Assembly: GCA_020152595.1 (NCBI GenBank)
Contig: JAIGNY010003850.1
Coordinates: 1,461,501-1,525,500 of the forward strand
Length of the DNA stretch: 64,000 bases
Origin: Chiridota heheva
Lineage: Eukaryota > Echinodermata > Holothuroidea > Apodida > Chiridotidae
Direction of reading: 5' to 3'
Shown here: piece after piece, positions 52,531-63,860 of the stretch
Numbering within the stretch: position 1 is the first letter of the stretch
Layout of the letters: each line of letters starts with the position of its first letter
Position numbers and translations under genes: made by a program
The notes under the pieces: generated by a model
Told to the model about the DNA's origin: nothing
The model's input: only the letters and a program-made list of their open reading frames with translations
Database searches by the model: none

Positions 52531-53595
52531 TGTCAGAGTGCACATGATACAGAACATGCTCATTTTAAAAGTTTGACATGCATTTTACACAAGTTTGTAG
52601 TAAATTATTGAAAACCTTCCTCTTACTTAGACAACCCATACTTTTCAAAGAGTGACGATCAACCTAACCATGTACAAACGTAAACTATAAAACACATTTC
52701 CACATTATACATTTTCATGATTTTGTGTTTTGTATATGTGTGTTGTGTATTATAGCTCTCTTTGACATGAATTTTGACTTTGAGTAATCGGTTCTGGGAA
52801 AACTGCAAAATTCTGAAAGTGGGCGGAGAGATCTGACCAAAGAGAATGAGGTCACACCACCTCATTAAAGAGAGGCTGGGAACCCACTGCCTCACATCCA
52901 TGGCTGTAATTCTCATTAATGAAAGTTGGAAGAAGAGTACCGTGAAGGTTTCCGGGAAGTGCCATCTTACCGTTAGCCATGATACACTTCTTAAATCAAA
53001 GCATTTCAGCATTATACATTCCCCTCCTCCTTCCCCCAAAAAAAAAAAAAAAAAAAGAAAAAAGTTCTTTATTTTTCCTTGCCTGAGAGAGTTTTCCCTT
53101 GAAAACATCTATGTATCTACAAATATTGTAAAAGGCTTTTTTTCTTTAAGGGTATGTCTGAAACTTTAGATGATTTTGAAATGCATCAAATTCTATGTCG
53201 TGAAAAAAATCAGGGCATTCCCAAGATCTGTTGATGAGTTAATGACTTGAATTGACTTCTGCTCCGTTTTCCCCATCAAACTTTTGATGGAGGTATGATC
53301 AAATTTAACAAAAACCCTTCTGATATATCTATTAATAAATATAAAACAAAAGATTTAAGTATAAGAATGGAGAGGTATTAAAATAAAATAATGACATCAA
53401 CTAACATTGCCTTTTAGCTCACAAGAGGTCGCTGTTTGAATGAAAAATTGTGAAACATTTGATAGAAATCAGGTACACTGTACACCATTTTGCTGTAAAT
53501 TTTACTGCCAGTTTCCATATTTTGACAGATTCGTGACTTGAAACACTTTCTGATTCACCATTATTGGCTGATGCTTCCATTACAGCAAAGAACTA
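52531..53595. other. No confident gene; one possible splice donor
   Basis: On the minus strand ATGGCTAACG is followed at once by GTAAGA (donor boundary at 52971/52970), giving a phase-1 exon end. This could be a first coding exon for the phase-1 islands further left, but nothing else supports it. A 149-residue minus frame crosses a poly-T tract and is not convincing. Confidence 0.2.
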
Positions 53596-53735
53596 TATTC
53601 TGATATGATCTAACATATATTACTCGTGTGTATTCTGATATGATCTAACATACATTACTCGGGTGTATTCTGATATGATCTAACATACATTACTCGGGTG
53701 TATTCTGATATGATCTAACATACATTACTCGGGTG
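53596..53735. repeat. 35-bp tandem repeat, exactly four units
   Basis: Units start TATTCTGATATGATCTAACA and end TTACTCGGGTG. The first unit has ATATATTACTCGTGTG instead. Near-identity suggests recent growth. Confidence 0.97.
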
Positions 53736-54490
53736 TAGGGAGGTGGTTTTTTGAGTTATTGTACTCTACGGCTCCCAAAATCATCCATAAATTTTGCTAA
53801 AAGTTCCAGAATTTGAGGCAATGAACTTTTATTTTTTAAGCTTTCCAGTAAAATTGAGTGCAATTGTTTTGTTCTATGAGCCTCGATAACTGGCTACACC
53901 CCTGCATTATATTGAATAGATTTTGAAACAGACCTTTAACAAATCATTCTTCTATAAATTACATAAATGATCGTTAAGAAAACAGTTATGTGATGTATAA
54001 TAGTAGACTTTGATTTGATTTATTTTTATCTTCAGATCAGTTTACAACAACATAACGTAAATCATAGCAAGAAGTTTGGACAATGGAATATTCACAAACA
54101 TTTTGTAAGAAACATGAGTATAGAACACACACTTAGCTATAAAACATGTGATGTGGTAACTAACTGAAAGAAGATAAAGGACCAGAAATAAGTAATCTTT
54201 TCTAGTCTGGCCCTTGAAAATGAATAATAATAGTAAATAGAAATGCAACCCTATGCCCCCTACTCCCATACACCCCTAATACAACATTTGATGAACCGAT
54301 GATCAATTCCACATACACCTTCCATGGTGTATAAACCCTCCCCTTCCCCCCTCCACAAAAGGAAAGAAAAACAGACATTAAGTTTGACTTCCTACATCTA
54401 TTATATTCTAAAAACAAAATGACTTTTGCATTTACAGAAAGTCTATATGTATTTTCTTCTTTGAGCAAGATATCAGTTCTGCTTGTCCCT
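53736..54490. other. No recognisable feature
   Basis: AT-rich. Frames of 75-88 residues on the minus strand have no recognisable motif. Confidence 0.4.
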
Positions 54491-54494
54491 TTAA

Positions 54495-55402
54495 AGGAAT
54501 ATTCCCACGGATTTTTGTTTTTTAATATATGGAAGAGAAATTTTTAAGAAACAAATTGGTGACAAAAATTATGTTAATATCTTATTCCGTTTAAAGTTAC
54601 AAAATTTTAAAGATTTTTGGAATTTGGACAAAAGTAACTGATTGGCAACATCTGTGATGTCATAGAGACAGTTTCAACAAAATATCTTTTGTATTTCTTT
54701 AAGAATTATTTGGATTTTTTTTATCGTTGTAAATGTGATGTACACCAAGAAAAAAAGAAGTTTTCTTGTAAATTAAATATTTCACTCTATCTCTATAATG
54801 AACCAAAAACGCTGTTCGTTAATGTAAAACAAGTGTGATTAATTGAATAAGACATACATAAGAACTGTGCTGGAATTGCCTTGATGACATTACGAAGCTG
54901 AAGGACATATACTGTACGAGGTGTTTTTAAGAACATTTTTCTACTCTTTAAAATGTTATAACTTCTAAACAGAATAAGATATTAACAGTTTTTTCACCAC
55001 TTTGTTTCTACAAATTTTCTCTATCATATATGAAAAAATGAAAATCCATGGGAATATTCCTTTAATTGTTATAACTTCTAAATGGCATAAGATATTAACA
55101 TAGTTTTTTCACCACTTTGTTTCTACAAATTTTCTCTATCATATATGAAAAAAAGAAAATCCATGGAATATTCCTTATTGTTATAACTTCTAAATGGCAT
55201 AAGATATTAACGTAGTTTTTCACCACTTTGTTTCTACAAATTTTCTCTATCATATATGAAAAAAAGAAAATCCATGGGAATATTCCTTTAATTGTTATAA
55301 CTTCTAAATGGCATAAGATATTAACGTAGTTTTTTCACCACTTTGTTTCTACAAATTTTCTCTATCATATATGAAAAAATGAAAATCTATGGGAATATTC
55401 CT
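54495..55402. mobile_element. Family P TTAA-flanked MITE with amplified right end
   Basis: TTAA stands at 54491-54494 and 55403-55406. The left end reads AGGAATATTCCCACGGATTT, and the right end complement AGGAATATTCCCATAGATTT. A complete element would already end at 55061, also followed by TTAA. The right-end segment (GTTATAACTTCTAAAT ... TATATGAAAAAATG) then repeats three more times. TTAA targets suggest a piggyBac- or Kolobok-like mobiliser. No coding capacity. Confidence 0.82.
54950..55402. repeat. Four tandem copies of the MITE right end, about 113 bp each
   Basis: Units end near 55061, 55170, 55290 and 55402, each with CACCACTTTGTTTCTACAAA, TTTTCTCTATCATATATGAA and ATGGGAATATTCC (one unit ATGGAATATTCC). 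Each junction carries TTTAATTGTTATAAC or a shortened TTATTGTTATAAC. Confidence 0.93.
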
Positions 55403-55924
55403 TTAACCTCAATAATACAAGAAAGACATGAATGAAAAACTATCCTTTCAATATTTTTTATCATTATTTCAGATAGTCTGAGCTAACCACGACAAAAATC
55501 CTTTTAAAAAATAGTTCTGTCTACATTTTTGTCACTAACCAAGTTTTGCCTCTGTTAGCCTTTAAAACAAATAATAACAACTGTTGCTGTAAAACTTTGT
55601 AAAATAGAGGGCGGCATTGCTAAAATGTTTATACTGTGAACAGAATATGAAGTCATAAGAGTTTGTAGAAATATAAGTGGTTTCTATGATAAAAGTATGT
55701 ATTAAGGGGCAAATACACAGACATGCATGTACGTGCTGTATAATTGAGGTAATGCATCGAGAAATGTATTCTCTTTTCTGTTTCCACGGGGACAGAAAGT
55801 TATATAAATCTTTTCTGCCAATTCATACATCTCAGATTCACATTACCATCGTTTAACACCTGAACATTTAGGCAATTTCTTTTAAAGAATATTGCACATT
55901 AAACTAATGATTCTGATACTTTAA
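55403..55924. other. No recognisable feature
   Basis: AT-rich, no supported frame or repeat. Confidence 0.4.
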
Positions 55925-57300
55925 AATGATTAATGTTGAGGCATCTTGTTTATATGGTGTAGTTATGCACGGGGCAAAGGACTTTGACATAGCGAGGGGC
56001 AAAGGACTTTGACATAGCGAGGGGCAAAAGACTTTGACATAGCGAGGGGCAAAGGACTTTGACATAGCGAGGGGCAAAAGACTTTGACATAGCGAGGGGC
56101 AAAGGACTTTGACATAACGAGGGGCAAAGGACTTTGACATAACGAGGGGCAAAGGACTTTGACATAGCGAGGGGCAAAAGACTTTGACATAGCGAGGGGC
56201 AAAGGACTTTGACATAGCGAGGGGCAAAGGACTTTGACATAGCGAGGGGCAAAGGACTTTGACATAGAGAGGGGCAAAGGACTTTGACATAGCGAGGGGC
56301 AAAGGACTTTGACATAGCGAGGGGCAAAGGACTTTGACATAGCGAGGGGCAAAGGACTTTGACATAGAGAGGGGCAAAGGACTTTGACATAGCGAGGGGC
56401 AAAGGACTTTGACATAGCGAGGGGCAAAGGACTTTGACATAGCGAGGGGCAAAGGACTTTGACATAGCGAGGGGCTAAGGACTTTGACATAGCGAGGGGC
56501 AAAGGACTTTGACATAGCGAGGGGCAAAAGACTTTGACATAGCGAGGGCAAAGGACTTTGACATACGAGGGGCAAAGGACTTTGACATAACGAGGGGCAA
56601 AGGACTTTGACATAGCGAGGGGCAAAAGACTTTGACATAGCGAGGGGCAAAGGACTTTGACATAGCGAGGGGCAAAGGACTTTGACATAACGAGGGGCAA
56701 AGGACTTTGACATAACGAGGGGCAAAGGACTTTGACATAGCGAGGGGCAAAAGACTTTGACATAGCGAGGGGCAAAGGACTTTGACATAGCGAGGGGCAA
56801 AGGACTTTGACATAGCGAGGGGCAAAGGACTTTGACATAGCGAGGGGCAAAGGACTTTGACATAGCGAGGGGCAACTTGGAGCCAGGACTTTGACATAGC
56901 GAGGGGCAAAGGACTTTGACATAGCGAGGGGCAAGGACTTTGACATGGGGAGGGCAAAGGACTTTGACATAGCGAGGGGCAAAGGACTTTGACATAGCGA
57001 GGGGCAAAGGACTTTGACATAGCGAGTGCCAAAGTATAAGCATGCATATAAACACGATACCAAAACATTAATCTTAAAAAAAAAAAAACAAATCTAAGCT
57101 AGATTGTTTAAAGTGCATTAAAAAAACAACTAAAAAGAATACAAAGCGAGAAAAGCTTACATACATTTTTTTGCTTTAAGAAATTCACCTGTTGTAAAAA
57201 TGGACTAAACCAAATACTCATTGCAGTGCATTACAGGTATTTAATGCACGGGTCATAACAATTAATAGCAAATACTCAATAGAAATTTTATAAATACTAT
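55925..57300 (+). mobile_element. Family T element, copy T3, with expanded core
   Basis: The left end region TTAATGTTGAGGCATCTTGT leads into TTTATATGG. The right flank of the array, complemented, gives TTAATGTTTTGGTATCGTGT and TTATATG, an imperfect TIR. The right part matches T1 in order: TAGATTGTTTAAAGTGCATT, AAAAAAACAACTAAAAAGAA, GAGAAAAGCTTACATAC and GCAAATACTCAATAGAAATT. Between the inverted segments the single GACAAAGGACTTTG of T1 is replaced by a 1-kb array. Confidence 0.78.
55967..57030. repeat. 25-bp minisatellite, about 42 units, born in T3
   Basis: Units read GGGGCAAAGGACTTTGACAT followed by AGCGA. Variants are CAAAAGACT, CATAACGAG and CATAGAGAG. Small disruptions lie near 56.55, 56.57 and 56.88 kb (CTTGGAGCCAGG). 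Three minus frames stay open (up to 383 residues) because 25-bp units cycle through frames without stops; none is a gene. Confidence 0.96.
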
Positions 57301-57518
57301 TAATGACATCACTTCTGCATTGTTATTGATTGGTTTGCTTGTATTTGTGTCAATATTTTGACCAATCAGAAATCATTAATTGTATTGTGTATTAAATACA
57401 CTAGCCCTAAAACTACTATAAAATAATTTTGGTAACTTAATTAGTAAATTTATCTGATTGTGTGTGTGTGGGATCTGTTGATATTTTGGTGATTTTCATA
57501 CAACTGGCCAATACCTTT

Positions 57519-57780
57519 AAAGGTATACTGTATATGGACATGTAGAGTTAACATGAGCAAAAATTGCTTTAAAACAAAATCTGGCAAAAATTGACAATTT
57601 CACAGCATTTTAAAATCCCAGTCATCAATTTGCATTTTAAATGCAAATTTTGTGATGTATCACAGGGTGACATTGGTATTTAAAAAATAATAAAAATCCT
57701 TTTTTTTTTTAAACATCTATCATAATTCTTCGAAGTGGTGCAGCAAATTCTGTCCAAACGTTTTTGCTGAATCTTTTTCC
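57519..57780 (+). repeat. Family D dispersed repeat, copy 2
   Basis: Matches 31177-31460: GGTATACTGTATATGGACAT, ACAGCATTTTAAAATCC, GTGATGTATCACAGGGTGAC and TCGAAGTGGTGCAGCAAATT. Confidence 0.65.
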
Positions 57781-57859
57781 GTGCTTCTATACCCGAATCA
57801 AATTTTTTAAAAAGCAGAAATAGACTTTGGCATCTTTTTCAGTGACTGAGATTTTGGAA

Positions 57860-58155
57860 AGAAAATAAAAGAATTGGAACTTTCCGTCCAGTCATACATC
57901 ACAAATTCAGCAGAAAATAAAAATCTTATCAGACTTTGATGAGTCATACTAAACAAATGTATAAAGATGTTATTTTCACAATTCAAAAACTGATCTGCTC
58001 AGATTACATACTCTTTTCACGAACATAGAAATTGATACAAGCCGATAGAAGTTGAAAGAATTGGAGCTTTCCGTCCAGTCATAAATCACAAATTTAGTAG
58101 AAAATAAAAATCTTTTTAGACTTTGACGAGTCATAACTTAAAAGAAAAAAGAAGC
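57860..58155. repeat. Tandem duplication of about 200 bp
   Basis: GAATTGGAACTTTCCGTCCA, GTCATACATCACAAATTC and AGACTTTGATGAGTCATA recur about 195 bp later as GAATTGGAGCTTTCCGTCCA, GTCATAAATCACAAATTT and AGACTTTGACGAGTCATA. Confidence 0.75.
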
Positions 58156-58339
58156 AAAACTTAGCATCTATTTTGGCAATGGAGTCAGTACTTTCACCAT
58201 ACTGGTTGCGCGATATTTTTTACTTCGTCTCGTAGTTTTGGAGCAATTTTGGTGTTTTTCCGAAAAAATATGGTACCAAACGCGTGTACACGATACACGC
58301 TCGCTTTTTTTGGCGTGTACACGTTTACTAAAATCCCTA

Positions 58340-59110
58340 GACGTTAACAGCTCTTAAACCAGGGTGCATGGGGTGTACACCTGATTTTGCGAGCCTTTAG
58401 ATGAGCATGCTTATCCAATCAATTTGAAAGCACATTCTCATACTGGTTTACTAACAATTCAAGGTGTGAAGCTGGTGATGTGTATAGACCTTTTCAAACT
58501 GAGTTTAGCCGAACGTGATTTATTCAGTATTTCGACCAATCAAATGCTGGGGGAACTTTTCCTTTGTTTCCCAACCAATCAGGTGCAGGTTTAAGGAAAA
58601 ATATGTAAGCAGCAATATGCGCTCGTATTTCCTTTATGTATAACGCATGTATGATATGTGTGCTTGAAAACATTTTTTCATATGCTTGGTCCCAAACCGT
58701 GCGTGAATTGTGCAGATGGCCAAAATTCCTTTAGTATTTTATTGGTCAATAAGATTCCTCCAGATTGGTCCATTACGGACATGTGAATTTCGGCCATATG
58801 ACATTGTTTAAATTAGTTATCTGAAAATTGCCGATTCGATTTAAAAAGGTCTATAAGGCTGATGATAAAATATAATTACGAAAAGCATCTAGATTGATCT
58901 ACAGTAACTTTACGAGTCTCTTTATCCATTTTCAATGGAGCTGGCCGACCAATATCAAGTGAACAAAGGATAGCGGCATGGTCTGAGTTCAAGTAATTTG
59001 TGATAGCAATATTGGAAATAAAGCCATCAGATTCATGAGTGATAATAAAGTCCAATATACATGTGTAATTTAGGTAGAAAGACAAGAATTTAGGTGAACC
59101 GCATCAGTAT
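58340..59110 (-). pseudogene. Non-LTR retrotransposon (LINE) endonuclease-region remnant
   Basis: On the minus strand 59085-58876 reads ILDFIITHESDG, then NSDHAAILCSLDIGRP, the C-terminal part of an APE-type endonuclease (LDxIITR ... SDHxxVxxxL). After a frame change it continues NLDAFRNYILSSA. The text resumes left of the MITE (58482 leftward) as SPASHLELLVNQYENVLSN, a stop, LDKHAHLKARKIRCTPHAPW. That order is normal for the linker before the reverse transcriptase. It has at least two stops and two frame changes, and is truncated at both ends. Confidence 0.75.
58483..58855. mobile_element. MITE inserted in the LINE remnant
   Basis: Ends TATAGACCTTTT and AAAAAGGTCTATA form a TIR of about 12 bp, probably TA duplication plus TAGACC. 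The arms contain loosely complementary blocks (CGACCAATCAA against TTGGTCAATA). Removing it brings the two LINE pieces together within one nucleotide of the expected frame. No coding capacity. Confidence 0.72.
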
Positions 59111-59210
59111 ACTGACATCCCGTTCACTAATATGATCCATTCACTGTCAAATCAATTATTACTTAATATTCCAGCGATTTCATTAATATGTTTTCCAAAA
59201 ATCTCATTTT

Positions 59211-59810
59211 TGCTTCCGATGCGATAGCATCAGAAACCTGTGCGGTCATAATGGCATATGTGTATATGCATATGTGTGTGTGACATCCAGCTCGTAAACA
59301 CAATATCTCAAGAACCATACACCGGATTCATGTCATATGGGGTACACAGATAGCCCATGGTCTGTAGATGTGCCCTGTTGCTTTTGATGGTGATGTCATG
59401 CATATTAATGAGTAGGCAGGGCTTAATGATCCAATCTTAAAACGCTGATATTTTAAGAACTGCACGTCGTCTATTTTGTTTCATACTTAGTGTGATTATG
59501 GTGTTAGCTAGTGTGTGCATGTTCATGGTACCAAAATGTTGAATTTCATTAATATGCAAAGTGGGCAGGGCTTAACATGATTTTGTTGAAAAGAGCTTGT
59601 AACACAGTATATCATGAATGATACATGGGATTCAGTTCATATGTGGAACACAGATGGTCTGCTGATGTGCCCTATTGTTTTTGGTGGTGAGATTATGCAT
59701 ATTAATGAGTAGGTGTGGCTTAATGTAAAATCTTGTTCTTTTATTTTAACAATCGTGTTGTTTGTTATACTTCATATTTGGTATGATTGTGATGTTAGCT
59801 AGTTATGCAA
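59211..59810. repeat. Two tandem units of about 320 bp with leading hairpin
   Basis: A short hairpin (TTCCGATGC-GATA-GCATCAGAA at 59213-59234) leads into two units. Unit 1 has ACACAATATCTCAAGAACCA, TACACAGATAGCCCATGG, GATGTGCCCTGTTG and TGCATATTAATGAGTAGGC. Unit 2 repeats these as ACACAGTATATCATGAATGA, AACACAGATGGTCTG, GATGTGCCCTATTG and TGCATATTAATGAGTAGGT. Dispersed non-coding repeat. Confidence 0.7.
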
Positions 59811-60169
59811 TGACATGACAGGTAACACAAAGCATGCAAACCTATCAGCATATGAAGAAAAGCATCAGACTCCATAAACCTTTTGGTTCTGGTTAAAAAA
59901 AGTTTGTAGGTGATTATCAACGTCATGAAAATTTGGTTTTGGAAATTTAGTGCAGAATGCATAACATAGGCCTAATATTCATCATTGTATATTGCCTTTG
60001 ACTCTGGCATTCTTCATATGATGAATCTTTGCTGAGACCTTTGTAAATTTTAGGAAATCACTTTTTGGTGGAAAAGTCAAGAATCTGAGAGACTACTTAA
60101 TGTGATGCATGAGCAGCATGAGCCATGGAGCAGTATTTTAAGTGGGGGTAGGGGGGCATGCAGGGAATT

Positions 60170-60335
60170 GGTCAATAATTGATCTCTTCGGTTCCTTTTT
60201 AACTTAACCCCCTCCCCCATAAAAGAAGATCAGTTTTGACTATTCATATAGTGATATTGCTACATTAAATATTTATTTTGTTATGAAACATGGAAAAACA
60301 CATATACATGTGATCACAATGTCTTTGTCAGTTTA
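60170..60335 (+). repeat. Dispersed repeat, uninterrupted partner of 32940-33465
   Basis: Carries TTGATCTCTTCGGTTCCTTT, GTGATATTGCTACATTAA, TTATTTTGTTATGAAACATG and TGTCTTTGTCAGTTT contiguously. It gives the empty site for the insertion at 33056-33414. Confidence 0.65.
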
Positions 60336-61027
60336 GAGTTTGAAATGATGTTGTATTGTAGCAAGTTGACAAAATATTTGCCAATATCATTCATGTGTTC
60401 AGTTCTCGTGGCCTTTTCAAATAATCTTGTGAGATTCGCGCCTAGTTTACATCAGCGATGTTCGGTTTTTCCACTTGTTAGAAAATCGAACATCTCAAGG
60501 CCACCAAAAATGTACACATCACTGCCCCACACTCCATACATACAGTGTACAATTATACATATCTGTACGTACAAATGGTTTAAGCGGATAGAGTGTGTAC
60601 ATTATTTAAGAAATATTGAGTTAAGGGCGCTGTGAGTAGCAATGTCGGAGATGTCAGGACACAATATTGACATGTCTAGCCCTAATCAGATTGGACATTT
60701 CTAAAACCTCAGAGCAAGCTGCATAAACACTGACGTTGAAGATCATTGTCTGGAACGTATCTGGTTATCAGGCACAACCTTGCAAAATACTTCCACAATC
60801 TATTTAAAAGCATGATGATACAACAAAATGAGTTAAAATGCATTATTCACAATTACGACAATCTTGCAACAGATCTGTGATGTCACATACTGGGAATGAT
60901 TAATTTTCCTTTTGTTTCCTAATCTCCTGCTGTTATCAGAGAGGATATATGACCTTAATGCAAATTCTTATAATACCATATCTTTTCAAACAGTAATTGT
61001 TACAAAACTGCAGGTCATCCTTATGAT
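60336..61027. other. No gene; small foldback at about 60409-60499
   Basis: A short foldback, GTGGCCTT ... AAGGCCAC, encloses GATGTTCGGTTTT and AAAATCGAACATC (13-bp stem, one mismatch). The 96-residue frame over it (60345-60635) shows no recognisable domain. Confidence 0.4.
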
Positions 61028-61210
61028 TTGCAAAATAGTGGGGGGGGGGACATCCCCCCCACCCCCTTCTCCACGGCCCATGAGCAGTTGATTATTTCAA
61101 GGGGTTTTCTTCCTGAAAAGAGAGGAAGGGGGTGGGGGAGAAGCATACTTCTGCCCCTCACATTTTTGACTGGGGATAAAGCCCTCAGCCCCCTTCCTAC
61201 GCCTTTGGAC
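61028..61210. other. Worn G/C-run MITE
   Basis: TAGTGGGGGGGGGGACATCC near the left and CAGCCCCCTTCCTACGCC near the right resemble decayed hAT-like elements. Frames on both strands over it are artefacts. Confidence 0.35.
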
Positions 61211-61444
61211 AATTTACTATGCCACAATACACAATACAGAGATAGTAGTTTTCTTTGGTTTTGGATGAACCTAAATCAATAATTGTTGCAGATCCAATGA
61301 TTTTGAAAAAGCAATTCAGAGACATTTGAATTACTTTAAGATTTGAGATTGTTTCCCATTATTAATTAAAGAGTGATGTTTGTTTAATCATATTGATTTT
61401 TAATTGGTAAGGAAGGGGGGGGGGGGCGGGTTCTGTCAGATGAT

Positions 61445-61985
61445 GGAGATTTCTCCTAGATACTGTATGTGTATGATTCCCAAGATGAGGTGTTTATTTT
61501 CCCAGATGGAGGTGTTTTCCTGTAATTGATGGTATTTCCCCAAATGAGGTATCTCCCAGATGCAGGTGTTGTTTTTAGATAAGGTTTCCTCCAGATGAAT
61601 GTGCTTAGCCCACACAAGTGTGTTTGTCCCAAATGAGATGTTTTCTTCCAGATGTTGGTGTTTTTCTCTAATTGAGGATGTTTCCTCAAATGAGGTATTA
61701 TCTCCCAGATGCAGGTGTTCCCAGGTTAGGAAGGTTTTCCCCAGGTGAACGTGGTTACCCCACATAAGTGTATTTACCCCAAATGAGGTGTTTTTTGCAG
61801 ATTCTGGTGTTTCCCTCTAGTTTAGGTTTTTTCCCCCTAAATGACATATTATCTCCCAGATGTAAGTTTTGTCCTCAGATGAGAGAGGTTTCTCTCAGAT
61901 GAGGGAGGTTCCTGCAGGTTGGGTCTTGTCTCTCAAGTGAGGGTCTTGCTTCTTAAATGAGGGTCTTATTTCTCAAATGAGGGTG
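61445..61985. repeat. Degenerate minisatellite around CCCCAGATGAGGTGTTT
   Basis: Loose units of about 17-25 bp, such as TTTCCCCAAATGAGGTAT, CCCAGATGCAGGTGTT and CAAATGAGGGTCTTA, with frequent length change. A minus frame of 109 residues rich in H, E, N and W follows the unit (EN-T-S-WE) and is an artefact. A G12 run lies at 61412-61423. Confidence 0.8.
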
Positions 61986-62083
61986 TAACAAACACACATC
62001 CAATCGACTAAATAACTAAACAGGCTAGATTGCCATATTGCTGTGGTACCCATGGCAACCAGTGCTGCCTTCGATGTGCATTT

Positions 62084-62270
62084 AACCGATGCTTACACCT
62101 ATAAAGCATTAGACATACATGTCTGTGTTATATTGCAATAACAGCAATTAATGGGTAACAGTTTCTAACCAATTAAACCAATGCTTACACCTACAAAGCA
62201 TTAGACATACATGTATGTGTTATATTTGCAATAACAGCAATTAATGGGTAACAGTTTCTATCAACTAAGC
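62084..62270. repeat. 92-bp tandem duplication
   Basis: AACCGATGCTTACACCTATA and AGCATTAGACATACATGT, then CAATAACAGCAATTAATGGG and TAACAGTTTCTA, repeat with five or so differences. Confidence 0.92.
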
Positions 62271-62839
62271 AACAGTCAATATTGCTCAAGCAAGCAATCC
62301 AGCATTTTACCATTCATCCAATCAAGTGTTCATTTAATTATGTGATATATAAAGAAATCAATAAATTGTCCACATAGCTGGCTGGCAGCTGTTTATGCTT
62401 TTGATCAATTCATCTGTCAGTGAATTAGCATTCAAACAAGCAGTTAGCTAAAGGTATGTGCATGGACAGGTACCGGACAAACGTTAAACCACTGATCGAA
62501 AAGAGCATTAAATTCTGAGTAATAGTCTTTGAAGTTTGAATTTTGAAAATAGTTATGAGCAATCAAAAGTTTGCCTTTATTTTTAGTATAGTTTAAAAAT
62601 GTGATGTATGAACAGGAAAACGTCACAATCCTTTTGTTTTTCTTTACATTTCTTTCCTTATTTTTAGACTTGAAAATGTTCAAAATCTTAAACTTGAGGT
62701 TGGTAAAGATCGAATTCTCTTCATCAGAATTATCTTTGCTTTTTGAAACAGAATTGGCAAAACGTTTAAAAAACTGGTATTAAGAAAATAGAGGCTACTT
62801 TCCATTCATACCTCACAAGAGTAGCACAAAAATTGCATA

Positions 62840-63860
62840 TTTGGTAAGCAATCAGATGGCCATTGATCCAGTAAGCAATCATCTAATTCTTCAAGCAGTA
62901 TGTCTATCAATTGACCAAGCAATCAGTCATTCAATTGATTGGGTAATCAAACAGCCAACTAACCAAGAATGCAATGAACCAGTTATTCAAGCAATCAGTC
63001 AGCCAACTGATCATGTATTAAACAATCAACCAATTTTTCAAGCAATCAGTCAGCCAATTAATCAAGTAAACATTTAGCCAATTGATCAAGTAAGCAATCA
63101 GCCAATTGTTCAAGCAATCAACCAATTGATCATGTAATCAATTGTTCAAGCAATCAATCAGCCAATTGATCAAGTAATCAATCAGCCAATTGCAATCAAT
63201 CAGCCAATTGATCAAGTAAGCAATCAGCCAATAAATAAAGTAAGCAAACAGCCAATTGATCGGCTGATTGTTCAGCAATCGGCTCAATCAGTCAGGCAAT
63301 TGTTTAATAGCAAATTAATTGATAAGGCTATCAGTCATCTTTTCATTTAATCACTCAATAAAGCATGCCATCATTCAACCAATATTAATCCAGACAGTCA
63401 GTCAATTAGTTATTCAATCCAATTCATCAATTGCCGTATTATGCAAGTAGTCAGTTAATTAGTTATTTAATCCCATCAATCATTCGCCCTATCAAGCTAG
63501 TAGTCCCTAAATTAGTTATTCATTCCAATCAATTAGTTGCCATACTAAGCAAGTAGCCACTAAATTAGTTATTATTCAATCAATCAATTGCCATTTAAGC
63601 AAGTAGCCACTAAATTAGTGATTCAATCCAATCAATCGGTTGCCATATTTAGCAAGTAGCCACTAGATTAGTTTTTCAATCTAATCAATCAATTGCCGTA
63701 TTAAGTAAATAGCCACTAAATTAGTTATCCCATCAATGAAATAAGCAATCTGTCAATTGATTTACAACCTGTCAATTGTCTGAGCAAGCAATCGTCACCA
63801 TGACAAAGCAATCAGTCATTTGATTATTAAGTTAAGACAAGCAATCAGTCACATGGTTAT
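62840..63860. repeat. Degenerate minisatellite, CAATCAGCCAATTGATCAAG type
   Basis: The left part (to about 63.3 kb) has units near 24 bp around CAATCAGCCAATTGATCAAG, themselves palindromic at CAATTGATCAATTG-like joins. The right part (63.36-63.75 kb) changes to about 54-bp units carrying ACTAAATTAGTTATTCAATC and AATCAATTGCCATATTAAGC. A 78-residue plus frame inside it is an artefact. Confidence 0.85.

Noticed and set aside
51242..52563. Frames of 266-433 residues rich in G/W/V/E/R or P/T/H/S
   Set aside because: Shadow of the 15-bp G-rich array; open in several frames on both strands with no unique sequence apart from short tails.
55904..57068. Minus-strand frames of 171-383 residues (MSKSFAPRYVKVLCPSLCQ type)
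   Set aside because: Produced by the 25-bp array in T3, where the three frames follow one another because 25 is not divisible by three and the unit lacks stops on that strand.
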